A DNA stretch of 64,000 nt from Lithobates sylvaticus (Eukaryota; Chordata; Amphibia; Anura; Ranidae), in NCBI GenBank assembly GCA_028564925.1, contig CM053028.1, forward strand, positions 629,882,995 to 629,946,994. The letters are read 5' to 3'. This document shows, one piece after another, positions 45,606 to 59,404 of this stretch. The position numbers and the translations under genes were made by a program. Every line of letters begins with the position of its first letter. Positions within the stretch are counted from its first letter, which is position 1. A model generated the notes under the pieces. It did no database searches. It saw only the letters and a program-made list of their open reading frames with translations, and was not told where the DNA came from.

Positions 45606-48600
45606 GGAGCTCTGTGTGATGCCACTAACACACTAAAAGTCCTATGGGTGCTTCTGCAAAGAAAATAGAGGAGCTCTGTGTGATGCCACTAACACACTAG
45701 AAGTCCTGTGGGTGCTGCTGAGAAGAAAATATAGGAGCTCTGTGTGATGCCACTAACACACTAGAAGTCCTATGGGTGCTTCTGCAAAGAAAATAGAGGA
45801 GCTCTGTGTGATGCCACTAACACACTAGAAGTCCTATGGGTGCTTCTGCAAAGAAAATAGATGAGCTCTGTGTGATGCCACTAACACACTAGAAGTCCTG
45901 TGGGTGCTTCTGAGAAGACAATATAGGAGCTCTGTGTGATGCCACTAACACACTAGAAGTCCTATGGGTGCTTCTGCAAAGAAAATAGAGGAGCTCTGTG
46001 TGATGCCACTAACACACTAGAAGTCCTGTGGGTGCTGCTGAGAAGAAAATATAGGAGCTCTGTGTGATGCCACTAACACACTAGAAGTCCTATGGGTGCT
46101 TCTGCAAAGAAAATAGAGGAGCTCTGTGTGATGCCACTAACACACTAGAAGTCCTGTGGGTGCTTCTGAGAAGACAATATAGGAGCTCTGTGTGATGCCA
46201 CTAACACACTAGAAGTCCTATGGGTGCTTCTGCAAAGAAAATAGAGGAGCTCTGTGTGATGCCACTAACACACTAGAAGTCCTATGGGTGCTTCTGAGAA
46301 GACAATATTGGAGCTCTGTGTGATGCCACTAACACACTAGAAGTCCTATGGGTGCTTCTGCAAAGAAAATAGAGGAGCTCTGTGTGATGCCACTAACACA
46401 CTAGAAGTCCTGTGGGTGCTGCTGCGAAGAAAATATAGGAGCTCTGTGTGATGCCACAAACACACTAGAAGTCCTATGGGTGCTTCTGCAAAGAAAATAG
46501 AGGAGCTCTGTGTGATGGGACTAACACACTAGAAGTCCTATGGGTGCTTCTGCAAAGAAAATAGAGGATCTCTGTGTGATGGGACTAACACACTTCAAGT
46601 CCTATAGGTGCTTCTGGGAACAAAATATAGGTCTGTGTGATGGGACTAACACACTTCAAGTCCTATAGGTGCTTCTGGGAACAAAATATAGGATCTCTGT
46701 GTGATGGGACTAACACACTTCAAGTCCTATAGGTGCTTCTGGGAACAAAATATAGGATCTCTGTGTGATGGGACTAACACACTTCAAGTCCTATAGGTGC
46801 TTCTGGGAACAAAATATAGGTCTGTGTGATGGGACTAACACACTTCAAGTCATATAGGTGCTTCTGGGAACAAAATATAGGATCTCTGTGTGATGGGACT
46901 AACACACTTCAAGTCCTATGGGTGCTTCTGGGAACAAAATATAGGTCTCTGTGTGATGGGACTAACACACTTCAAGTCCTATAGGTGCTTCTGGGAAGAA
47001 AAATATAGGTCTGTGTGATGGGACTAACACACTTCAAGTCCTATAGGTGCTTCTGGGAACAAAATATAGGATCTCTGTGTGATGGGACTAACACACTTCA
47101 AGTCCTATAGGTGCTTCTGGGAAGAAAATATAGGTCTGTGTGTGATGGGACTAACACACTTCAAGTCCTATAGGTGCTTCTGGGAAGCAAATGTAGGTCT
47201 GTGTGATGGGACGTACACACTTCAAGTCCTATAGGTGCTTCTGGGAACAAAATATAGGATCTCTGTGTGATGGGACTAACACACTTCAAGTCCTATAGGT
47301 GCTTCTGGGAACAAAATATAGGATCTCTGTGTGATGGGACTAACACACTTCAAGTCCTATGGGTGCTTCTGGGAACAAAATAGAGATCTCTGTGTGATGG
47401 GACTAACACACTTCAAGTCCTATAGGTGCTTCTGGGAACAAAATATAGGTCTGTGTGATGGGACTAACACACTTCAAGTCCTATAGGTGCTTCTGGGAAC
47501 AAAATATAGGTCTGTGTGATGGGACTAACACACTTCAAGTCCTATAGGTGCTTCTGGGAACAAAATATAGGATCTCTGTGTGATGGGACTAACACACTTC
47601 AAGTCCTATAGGTGCTTCTGGGAACAAAATATAGGATCTCTGTGTGATGGGACTAACACACTTCAAGTCCTATAGGTGCTTCTGGGAAGAAAATATAGGT
47701 CTGTGTGATGGGACTAACACACTTCAAGTCCTATAGGTGCTTCTGGGAACAAAATATAGGATCTCTGTGTGATGGGACTAACACACTTCAAGTCCTATAG
47801 GTGCTTCTGGGAACAAAATATAGATCTCTGTGTGATGGGACTAACACACTTCAAGTCCTATAGGTGCTTCTGGGAACAAAATATAGGTCTCTGTGATGGG
47901 ACTAACACACTTCAAGTCCTATAGGTGCTTCTGGGAACAAAATATAGTATCTCTGTGTGATGGGACTAACACACTTCAAGTCCTATAGGTGCTTCTGGGA
48001 AGAAAATATAGGTCTGTGTGATGGGACTAACACACTTCAAGTCCTATAGGTGCTTCTGGGAACAAAATATAGGTCTCTGTGATGGGACTAACACACTTCA
48101 AGTCCTATAGGTGCTTCTGGGAACAAAATATAGGATCTCTGTGTGATGGGACTAACACACTTCAAGTCCTATAGGTGCTTCTGGGAACAAAATATATGAG
48201 CTCTGTGTGATGGGACTAACACACTTCAAGTCCTATAGGTGCTTCTGGGAACAAAATATAGGATCTCTGTGTGATGGGACTAACACACTTCAAGTCCTAT
48301 AGGTGCTTCTGGGAACAAAATATAGGTCTGTGTGATGGGACTAACACACTTCAAGTCCTATAGGTGCTTCTGGGAACAAAATATAGGATCTCTGTGTGAT
48401 GGGACTAACACACTTCAAGTCCTATAGGTGCTTCTGGGAACAAAATATAGGTCTGTGTGATGGGACTAACACACTTCAAGTCCTATAGGTGCTTCTGGGA
48501 ACAAAATATAGGATCTCTGTGTGATGGGACTAACACACTTAATGTCCTATGGGTGCTTCTGGGAACAAAATATAGGTCTCTGTGTGATGGGACTAACACA

Positions 48601-51600
48601 CTTCAAGTCCTATAGGTGCTTCTGGGAACAAAATATATGATCTCTGTGTGATGGGACTAACACACTTCAAGTCCTATAGGTGCTTCTGGGAAGAAAATAT
48701 AGGTCTGTGTGATGGGACTAACACACTTCAAGTCCTATAGGTGCTTCTGGGAACAAAATATAGGATCTCTGTGTGATGGGACTAACACACTTCAAGTCCT
48801 ATAGGTGCTTCTGGGAAGAAAATATAGGTCTGTGTGTGATGGGACTAACACACTTCAAGTCCTATAGGTGCTTCTGGGAACAAAATATAGGATCTCTGTG
48901 TGATGGGACTAACACACTTCAAGTCCTATAGGTGCTTCTGGGAACAAAATATAGGTCTCTGTGTGATGGGAAGAACACACTTCAAGTCCTATAGGTGCTT
49001 CTGGGAACAAAATATAGGTCTCTGTGTGATGGGACTAACACACTTCAAGTCCTATAGGTGCTTCTGGGAACAAAATATAGGTCTCTGTGTGATGGGACTA
49101 ACACACTTCAAGTCCTATAGGTGCTTCTGGGAACAAAATATATGATCTCTGTGTGATGGGACTAACACACTTCAAGTCCTATAGGTGCTTCTGGGAACAA
49201 AATATAGGTCTGTGTGATGGGACTAACACACTTCAAGTCCTATAGGTGCTTCTGGGAACAAAATATAGGATCTCTGTGTGATGGGACTAACACACTTCAA
49301 GTCCTATAGGTGCTTCTGGGAACAAAATATAGGATCTGTGTGTGATGGGACTAACACACTTCAAGTCCTATAGGTGCTTCTGGGAACAAAATATAGGATC
49401 TCTGTGTGATGGGACTAACACACTTCAAGTCCTATAGGTGCTTCTGGGAAGAAAATATAGGATCTCTGTGTGATGGGACTAACACACTTCAAGTCCTATA
49501 GGTGCTTCTGGGAACAAAATATATGATCTCTGTGTGATGGGACTAACACACTTCAAGTCCTATAGGTGCTTCTGGGAAGAAAATATAGGTCTGTGTGATG
49601 GGACTAACACACTTCAAGTCCTATAGGTGCTTCTGGGAACAAAATATAGGATCTCTGTGTGATGGGACTAACACACTTCAAGTCCTATAGGTGCTTCTGG
49701 GAACAAAATATAGGATCTCTGTGTGATGGGACTAACACACTTCAAGTCCTATAGGTGCTTCTGGGAACAAAATATATGATCTCTGTGTGATGGGACTAAC
49801 ACACTTCAAGTCCTATAGGTGCTTCTGGGAACAAAATATAGGAGGTCTGTGTGATGGGACTAACACACTTCAAGTCCTATAGGTGCTTCTGGGAACAAAA
49901 TATAGGTCTCTGTGTGATGGGACTAACACACTTCAAGTCCTATAGGTGCTTCTGGGAACAAAATATAGGATCTCTGTGTGATGGGACTAACACACTTCAA
50001 GTCCTATAGGTGCTTCTGGGAAGAAAATATAGGTCTCTGTGTGATGGGACTAACACACTTCAAGTCCTATAGGTGCTTCTGGGAACAAAATATAGGATCT
50101 CTGTGTGATGGGACTAACACACTTCAAGTCCTATAGGTGCTTCTGGGAACAAAATATAGGTCTCTGTGTGATGGGACTAACACACTTCAAGTCCTATAGG
50201 TGCTTCTGGGAACAAAATATAGGATCTCTGTGTGATGGGACTAACACACTTCAAGTCCTATAGGTGCTTCTGGGAACAAAATATAGGTCTCTGTGTGATG
50301 GGACTAACACACTTCAAGTCCTATAGGTGCTTCTGGGAACAAAATATAGGATCTGTGTGATGGGACTAACACACTTCAAGTCCTATAGGTGCTTCTGGGA
50401 ACAAAATATAGGATCTCTGTGTGATGGGACTAACACACTTCAAGTCCTATAGGTGCTTCTGGGAACAAAATATAGGTCTCTCTGTGTGATGGGACTAACA
50501 CACTTCAAGTCCTATAGGTGCTTCTGGGAACAAAATATAGGATCTCTGTGTGATGGGACTAACACACTTCAAGTCCTATAGGTGCTTCTGGGAAGAAAAT
50601 ATAGGTCTGTGTGATGGGACTAACACACTTCAAGTCCTATAGGTGCTTCTGGGAACAAAATATATGATCTCTGTGTGATGGGACTAACACACTTCAAGTC
50701 CTATAGGTGCTTCTGGGAAGAAAATATAGGTCTGTGTGATGGGACTAACACACTTCAAGTCCTATAGGTGCTTCTGGGAACAAAATATAGGATCTCTGTG
50801 TGATGGGACTAACACACTTCAAGTCCTATAGGTGCTTCTGGGAAGAAAATATAGGTCTCTGTGTGATGGGACTAACACACTTCAAGTCCTATAGGTGCTT
50901 CTGGGAACAAAATATAGGATCTCTGTGTGATGGGACTAACACACTTCAAGTCCTATAGGTGCTTCTGGGAACAAAATATAGGTCTCTGTGTGATGGGACT
51001 AACACACTTCAAGTCCTATAGGTGCTTCTGGGAACAAAATATAGATCTCTGTGTGATGGGACTAACACACTTCAAGTCCTATAGGTGCTTCTGGGAACAA
51101 AATATAGGTCTGTGTGATGGGACTAACACACTTCAAGTCCTATAGGTGCTTCTGGGAACAAAATATAGATCTCTGTGTGATGGGACTAACACACTTCAAG
51201 TCCTATAGGTGCTTCTGGGAACAAAATATAGGTCTGTGTGATGGGACTAACACACTTCAAGTCCTATAGGTGCTTCTGGGAACAAAATATAGATCTCTGT
51301 GTGATGGGACTAACACACTTCAAGTCCTATAGGTGCTTCTGGGAACAAAATATAGGTCTGTGTGATGGGACTAACACACTTCAAGTCCTATAGGTGCTTC
51401 TGGGAACAAAATATAGGATCTCTGTGTGATGGGACTAACACACTTCAAGTCCTATAGGTGCTTCTGGGAAGAAAATATAGGTCTGTGTGATGGGACTAAC
51501 ACACTTCAAGTCCTATAGGTGCTTCTGGGAACAAAATATAGGATCTCTGTGTGATGGGACTAACACACTTCAAGTCCTATGGGTGCTTCTGGGAACAAAA

Positions 51601-54600
51601 TATAGGTCTCTGTGTGATGGGACTAACACACTTCAAGTCCTATAGGTGCTTCTGGGAACAAAATATAGGTCTCTGTGTGATGGGACTAACACACTTCAAG
51701 TCCTATAGGTGCTTCTGGGAAGAAAATATAGGTCTCTGTGTGATGGGACTAACACACTTCAAGTCCTATAGGTGCTTCTGGGAACAAAATATATGATCTC
51801 TGTGTGATGGGACTAACACACTTCAAGTCCTATAGGTGCTTCTGGGAAGAAAATATAGGTCTGTGTGATGGGACTAACACACTTCAAGTCCTATAGGTGC
51901 TTCTGGGAACAAAATATAGGATCTCTGTGTGATGGGACTAACACACTTCAAGTCCTATAGGTGCTTCTGGGAAGAAAATATAGGTCTCTGTGTGATGGGA
52001 CTAACACACTTCAAGTCCTATAGGTGCTTCTGGGAACAAAATATAGGATCTCTGTGTGATGGGACTAACACACTTCAAGTCCTATAGGTGCTTCTGGGAA
52101 GAAAATATAGGTCTGTGTGATGGGACTAACACACTTCAAGTCCTATAGGTGCTTCTGGGAACAAAATATATGATCTCTGTGTGATGGGACTAACACACTT
52201 CAAGTCCTATAGGTGCTTCTGGGAACAAAATATAGGTCTCTGTGTGATGGGACTAACACACTTCAAGTCCTATAGGTGCTTCTGGGAACAAAATATAGGA
52301 TCTCTGTGTGATGGGACTAACACACTTCAAGTCCTATAGGTGCTTCTGGGAACAAAATATAGATCTCTGTGTGATGGGACTAACACACTTCAAGTCCTAT
52401 AGGTGCTTCTGGGAACAAAATATAGATCTCTGTGTGATGGGACTAACACACTTCAAGTCCTATAGGTGCTTCTGGGAAGAAAAATATAGGTCTGTGTGAT
52501 GGGACTAACACACTTCAAGTCCTATAGGTGCTTCTGGGAACAAAATATAGGTCTCTGTGTGATGGGACTAACACACTTCAAGTCCTATAGGTGCTTCTGG
52601 GAACAAAATATAGGATCTCTGTGTGATGGGACTAACACACTTCAAGTCCTATAGGTGCTTCTGGGAACAAAATATAGGATCTCTGTGTGATGGGACTAAC
52701 ACACTTCAAGTCCTATAGGTGCTTCTGGGAAGAAAATATAGGTCTCTGTGTGATGGGACTAACACACTTCAAGTCCTATAGGTGCTTCTGGGAACAAAAT
52801 ATAGGATCTCTGTGTGATGGGACTAACACACTTCAAGTCCTATAGGTGCTTCTGGGAACAAAATATAGGTCTGTGTGATGGGACTAACACACTTCAAGTC
52901 CTATAGGTGCTTCTGGGAACAAAATATATGATCTCTGTGTGATGGGACTAACACACTTCAAGTCCTATAGGTGCTTCTGGGAAGAAAATATAGGTCTCTG
53001 TGTGATGGGACTAACACACTTCAAGTCCTATAGGTGCTTCTGGGAACAAAATATAGGATCTCTGTGTGATGGGACTAACACACTTCAAGTCCTATAGGTG
53101 CTTCTGGGAACAAAATATATGATCTCTGTGTGATGGGACTAACACACTTCAAGTCCTATAGGTGCTTCTGGGAACAAAATATAGGTCTGTGTGATGGGAC
53201 TAACACACTTCAAGTCCTATAGGTGCTTCTGGGAACAAAATATAGGATCTCTGTGTGATGGGACTAACACACTTCAAGTCCTATAGGTGCTTCTGGGAAC
53301 AAAATATAGGTCTGTGTGATGGGACTAACACACTTCAAGTCCTATAGGTGCTTCTGGGAACAAAATATATGATCTCTGTGTGATGGGACTAACACACTTC
53401 AAGTCCTATAGGTGCTTCTGGGAACAAAATATAGGTCTCTGTGTGATGGGACTAACACACTTCAAGTCCTATAGGTGCTTCTGGGAACAAAATATAGGAT
53501 CTCTGTGTGATGGGACTAACACACTTCAAGTCCTATAGGTGCTTCTGGGAACAAAATATAGGTCTCTGTGTGATGGGACTAACACACTTCAAGTCCTATA
53601 GGTGCTTCTGGGAACAAAATATAGGATCTCTGTGTGATGGGACTAACACACTTCAAGTCCTATAGGTGCTTCTGGGAAGAAAATATAGGATCTGTGTGAT
53701 GGGACTAACACACTTCAAGTCCTATAGGTGCTTCTGGGAAACAAAATATAGGTCTCTGTGTGATGGGACTAACACACTTCAAGTCCTATAGGTGCTTCTG
53801 GGAACAAAATATAGGATCTCTGTGTGATGGGACTAACACACTTCAAGTCCTATAGGTGCTTCTGGGAACAAAATATAGGATCTCTGTGTGATGGGACTAA
53901 CACACTTCAAGTCCTATAGGTGCTTCTGGGAACAAAATATAGGATCTCTGTGTGATGGGACTAACACACTTCAAGTCCTATAGGGTGCTTCTGGGACTAG
54001 AAATAGGTGCTTCTGGGAAGAAAATATAGGTCTGTGTGATGGGACTAACACACTTCAAGTCCTATAGGTGCTTCTGGGAACAAAATATAGGATCTCTGTG
54101 TGATGGGACTAACACACTTCAAGTCCTATAGGTGCTTCTGGGAAACACACTTCAAGTCCTAAAATATATGATCTCTGTGTGATGGGACTAACACACTTCA
54201 AGTCCTATAGGTGCTTCTGGGAACAAAATATAGGTCTCTGTGTGATGGGACTAACACACTTCAAGTCCTATAGGTGCTTCTGGGAACAAAATATAGGATC
54301 TCTGTGTGATGGGACTAACACACTTCAAGTCCTATAGGTGCTTCTGGGAAGAAAATATAGGTCTCTGTGTGATGGGACTAACACACTTCAAGTCCTATAG
54401 GTGCTTCTGGGAACAAAATATAGGTCTCTGTGTGATGGGACTAACACACTTCAAGTCCTATAGGTGCTTCTGGGAACAAAATATATAGGTCTCTGTGTGA
54501 TGGGACTAACACACTTCAAGTCCTATAGGTGCTTCTGGGAACAAAATATAGGTCTGTGTGATGGGACTAACACACTTCAAGTCCTATAGGTGCTTCTGGG

Positions 54601-57600
54601 AACAAAATATAGGATCTCTGTGTGATGGGACTAACACACTTCAAGTCCTATAGGTGCTTCTGGGAACAAAATATAGGATCTCTGTGTGATGGGACTAACA
54701 CACTTCAAGTCCTATAGGTGCTTCTGGGAACAAAATATAGGATCTCTGTGTGATGGGACTAACACACTTCAAGTCCTATAGGTGCTTCTGGGAACAAAAT
54801 ATAGGTCTCTGTGTGATGGGACTAACACACTTCAAGTCCTATAGGTGCTTCTGGGAAAAAATATAGGTCTCTGTGTGATGGGACTAACACACTTCAAGTC
54901 CTATAGGTGCTTCTGGGAACAAAATATAGATCTCTGTGTGATGGGACTAACACACTTCAAGTCCTATAGGTGCTTCTGGGAACAAAATATAGGATCTCTG
55001 TGTGATGGGACTAACACACTTCAAGTCCTATAGGTGCTTCTGGGAAGAAAATATAGGTCTCTGTGTGATGGGACTAACACACTTCAAGTCCTATAGGTGT
55101 GGGAACTTCTGGTGAACTAACACAAAGTCCTATGGATGCTTCTGGGAACAAAATATAGGTGTGTGATGGGACTAACACACTTCAAGTCCTATAGGTGCTT
55201 CTGGGAACAAAATATAGGTCTCTGTGTGATGGGACTAACACACTTCAAGTCCTATAGGTGCTTCTGGGAAGAAAATATAGGTCTGTGTGATGGGACTAAC
55301 ACACTTCAAGTCCTATAGGTGCTTCTGGGAACAAAATATAGATCTCTGTGTGATGGGACTAACACACTTCAAGTCCTATAGGTGCTTCTGGGAACAAAAA
55401 TATAGGTCTCTGTGTGATGGGACTAACACACTTCAAGTCCTATAGGTGCTTCTGGGAACAAAATATAGATCTCTGTGTGATGGGACTAACACACTTCAAG
55501 TCCTATAGGTGCTTCTGGGAACAAAATATAGGTCTCTGTGTGATGGGACTAACACACTTCAAGTCCTATAGGTGCTTCTGGGAACAAAATATAGATCTCT
55601 GTGTGATGGGACTAACACACTTCAAGTCCTATAGGTGCTTCTGGGAACAAAATATAGGATCTGTGTGTGATGGGACTAACACACTTCAAGTCCTATAGGT
55701 GCTTCTGGGAACAAAATATAGATCTCTGTGTGATGGGACTAACACACTTCAAGTCCTATAGGTGCTTCTGGGAAGAAAATATAGGTCTGTGTGATGGGAC
55801 TAACACACTTCAAGTCCTATAGGTGCTTCTGGGAACAAAATATATGATCTCTGTGTGATGGGACTAACACACTTCAAGTCCTATAGGTGCTTCTGGGAAC
55901 AAAATATAGGTCTCTGTGTGATGGGACTAACACACTTCAAGTCCTATAGGTGCTTCTGGGAACAAAATATAGATCTCTGTGTGATGGGACTAACACACTT
56001 CAAGTCCTATAGGTGCTTCTGGGAACAAAATATAGGTCTCTGTGTGATGGGACTAACACACTTCAAGTCCTATAGGTGCTTCTGGGAACAAAATATAGGT
56101 CTCTGTGTGATGGGACTAACACACTTCAAGTCCTATAGGTGCTTCTGGGAACAAAATATAGGATCTCTGTGTGATGGGACTAACACACTTCAAGTCCTAT
56201 AGGTGCTTCTGGGAACAAAATATAGGATCTCTGTGTGATGGGACTAACACACTTCAAGTCCTATAGGTGCTTCTGGGAAGAAAATATATCTCTGTGTGAT
56301 GGGACTAACACACTTCAAGTCCTATAGGTGCTTCTGGGAACAAAATATATAGGTCTCTGTGTGATGGGACTAACACACTTCAAGTCCTATAGGTGCTTCT
56401 GGGAAGAAAATATAGGTCTCTGTGTGATGGGACTAACACACTTCAAGTCCTATAGGTGCTTCTGGGAACAAAATATAGGATCTCTGTGTGATGGGACTAA
56501 CACACTTCAAGTCCTATAGGTGCTTCTGGGAACAAAATATAGGTCTGTGTGATGGGACTAACACACTTCAAGTCCTATAGGTGCTTCTGGGAACAAAATA
56601 TAGGATCTCTGTGTGATGGGACTAACACACTTCAAGTCCTATAGGTGCTTCTGGGAACAAAATATAGGTCTCTGTGTGAGGGGACTAACACACTTCAAGT
56701 CCTATAGGTGCTTCTGGGAACAAAATATAGGTCTCTGTGTGATGGGACTAACACACTTCAAGTCCTATAGGTGCTTCTGGGAACAAAATATAGATCTCTG
56801 TGTGATGGGACTAACACACTTCAAGTCCTATAGGTGCTTCTGGGAACAAAATATAGGTCTGTGTGATGGGACTAACACACTTCAAGTCCTATAGGTGCTT
56901 CTGGGAACAAAATATAGGATCTCTGTGTGATGGGACTAACACACTTCAAGTCCTATGGGTGCTTCTGGGAAGAAAATATAGGTCTGTGTGATGGGACTAA
57001 CACACTTCAAGTCCTATAGGTGCTTCTGGGAACAAAATATAGGATCTCTGTGTGATGGGACTAACACACTTCAAGTCCTATAGGTGCTTCTGGGAAGAAA
57101 ATATAGGATCTCTGTGTGATGGGACTAACACACTTCAAGTCCTATAGGTGCTTCTGGGAAGAAAATATGTGTGATGGGACTAACACACTTCAAGTGCTTC
57201 TATATGGGACTAACACACTTCAAGTCTTCTGGGAACAAAATATAGGTCTGTGTGATGGGACTAACACACTTCAAGTCCTATAGGTGCTTCTGGGAACAAA
57301 ATATAGGATCTCTGTGTGATGGGACTAACACACTTCAAGTCCTATAGGTGCTTCTGGGAAGAAAATATAGGTCTGTGTGATGGGACTAACACACTTCAAG
57401 TCCTATAGGTGCTTCTGGGAACAAAATATATGATCTCTGTGTGATGGGACTAACACACTTCAAGTCCTATGGGTGCTTCTGGGAACAAAATATAGGTCTC
57501 TGTGTGATGGGACTAACACACTTCAAGTCCTATAGGTGCTTCTGGGAACAAAATATATGATCTCTGTGTGATGGGACTAACACACTTCAAGTCCTATAGG

Positions 57601-58410
57601 TGCTTCTGGGAACAAAAATATAGGTCTCTGTGTGATGGGACTAACACACTTCAAGTCCTATAGGTGCTTCTGGGAACAAAATATATGGATCTCTGTGTGA
57701 TGGGACTAACACACTTCAAGTCCTATAGGTGCTTCTGGGAAGAAAATATAGGTCTGTGTGATGGGACTAACACACTTCAAGTCCTATAGGTGCTGCTGGG
57801 AACAAAATATAGGATCTCTGTGTGATGGGACTAACACACACTTCAAGTCCTATAGGTGCTTCTGGGAACAAAATATAGGTCTGTGTGATGGGACTAACAC
57901 ACTTCAAGTCCTATAGGTGCTTCTGGGAACAAAATATATGATCTCTGTGTGATGGGACTAACACACTTCAAGTCCTATAGGTGCTTCTGGGAAGAAAATA
58001 TAGGTCTGTGTGATGGGACTAACACACTTCAAGTCCTATAGGTGCTTCTGGGAACAAAATATATGATCTCTGTGTGATGGGACTAACACACTTCAAGTCC
58101 TATAGGTGCTTCTGGGAAGAAAATATAGGTCTGTGTGATGGGACTAACACACTTCAAGTCCTATAGGTGCTTCTGGGAACAAAATATATGATCTCTGTGT
58201 GATGGGACTAACCACACTTCAAGTCCTATAGGTGCTTCTGGGAAGAAAATATAGGTCTGTGTGATGGGACTAACACACTTCAAGTCCTATAGGTGCTTCT
58301 GGGAACAAAATATAGGATCTCTGTGTGATGGGACTAACACACTTCAAGTCCTATAGGTGCTTCTGGGAAGAAAATATAGGTCTCTGTGTGATGGGACTAA
58401 CACATAGGTT
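45575..58410 (-). repeat. Giant 5' minisatellite of hAT copy 3 (about 205 units, ~12.8 kb)
   Basis: Units nearest the gene (to about 46560) read GCCACTAACACACTAGAAG with GCAAAGAAAATAGAGG, alternating in places with GAGAAGACAATATAGG. Beyond ~46570 the array switches sharply to GGGACTAACACACTTCAAG with GGGAACAAAATATAGG. Units are 61, 63 or 64 bp depending on whether TAGG is followed by TCTG, TCTCTG or ATCTCTG. Scrambled units lie near 53985-54010, 54145-54165, 55097-55160 and 57165-57235. Confidence 0.97.
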
Positions 58411-59404
58411 CTGTGATGGATACCATTTAGTTTGGGGTTTTGGGAAGAAAATGAAGGTCTGGTGTGATGGGAAAAATTAGGTTATAGGTCTTGGGACCAA
58501 ATATTGGTGTTTGGAAAAATCATAGCTTGGTGCTAAAAATCATGTTTTGGGACAAATAATCGGGGTGTCCTAAGAATTAGGCTTGGTGATGGAACTAACC
58601 CCTTCAAGTCCTATAGGTGCTTCTGGGAAGAAAATTGGTTTTTGGGGGTAAACACCCAGTCCTTATGGTTGTTTGGGGAAACAAAATTAGTTTGTGATGG
58701 TTAACAAAGTCCTATGGTGTTTGGAAAAAAAATTTAGGTTTGTTGGGGAAAAAAACAAAACCAAAGGGTTTAACAAAATAAGGTCTGGTGATGGGAAAAA
58801 TTAAGTTATGGTTTTTGGAAAAAAATTGTTGTGGGAAAAACCCAAATTTTGGTCTTTGGAAACAAAAAATTTTTGGGGGAAAAAAATTTAATTTAAAGGT
58901 GTTTGGGAAAAAAAAAATTTTTTTTGGGGGAAAAATTAAAAATTATGGTGTTTGGGAAACAAAAAAAAGTTTGGGGTAAAAATTAAGTTTGGTGTTTGGG
59001 AAAAAATTTAAGTTTGTTTTGGGAAAAATTAATCTTGGGGTTGGGAACAAAAAAAGGGTTTTGGGGGGAAAAAAAAAAAGGGGTTTTTAAAAAAATTTTT
59101 TTTTTAAATTAGGGGAAAATTTTTTGGGGTTTTGGGGGGGTTAAGGGTTTTAAAAAACCTTTTTTTGGGTGCAAAAAAATTTGTGGGGGACTAAAAATTA
59201 AGTTTGGGGGGTTTAAAAAAAATTTAAAATTTTGGGGATGGACTAACAATTTAAAGTTTAGGTGTTTGGGAAAAAATTAGGTTGTGGGGGAAAAATTAAT
59301 TTTTGGGGGCTTTTTAAAAAAACCCTTGTGTGGGAAAAAAAGTCAAAGGTGTTGGGAAAAATTGGGTCTTGTGGGTTTAAAATTTTCAAAAAACTTGGGC
59401 AAAA
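58411..59404 (-). repeat. Minisatellite fading into poor consensus
   Basis: Recognisable unit fragments (AACCCCTTCAAGTCC near 58590, GTCCTATGG near 58710) become rarer towards the gap while runs of A, G and T increase. It is most simply the same array in a low-quality, unpolished end of a read. Confidence 0.7.

Larger units (their letters stand above)
40081..58410 (-). mobile_element. Long hAT element, copy 3, with intact transposase
   Basis: The 3' terminus begins at TAGCAAGGATGAGCCGAAC, close to the TAGGGATGAGC terminus of the MITE. It is followed inward by TTCG-rich subterminal sequence, the 146-bp array, an uninterrupted transposase gene and a ~12.8-kb minisatellite. The minisatellite continues as poor consensus to the gap at 59405. 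The 5' terminus is not seen, so a target duplication cannot be checked. Of the copies here it is the only plausible source of active enzyme. Confidence 0.85.

Noticed and set aside
48900-56894. Plus-strand frames with MGLTHFKSYRCFWEQNIGL repeats
   Set aside because: These come from runs of 63-bp units that keep the frame by arithmetic. They stop at the first 61- or 64-bp unit.
20000-58410. CRISPR-like array of short repeats
   Set aside because: Units are contiguous with no unique spacers, and the context is vertebrate transposon DNA.
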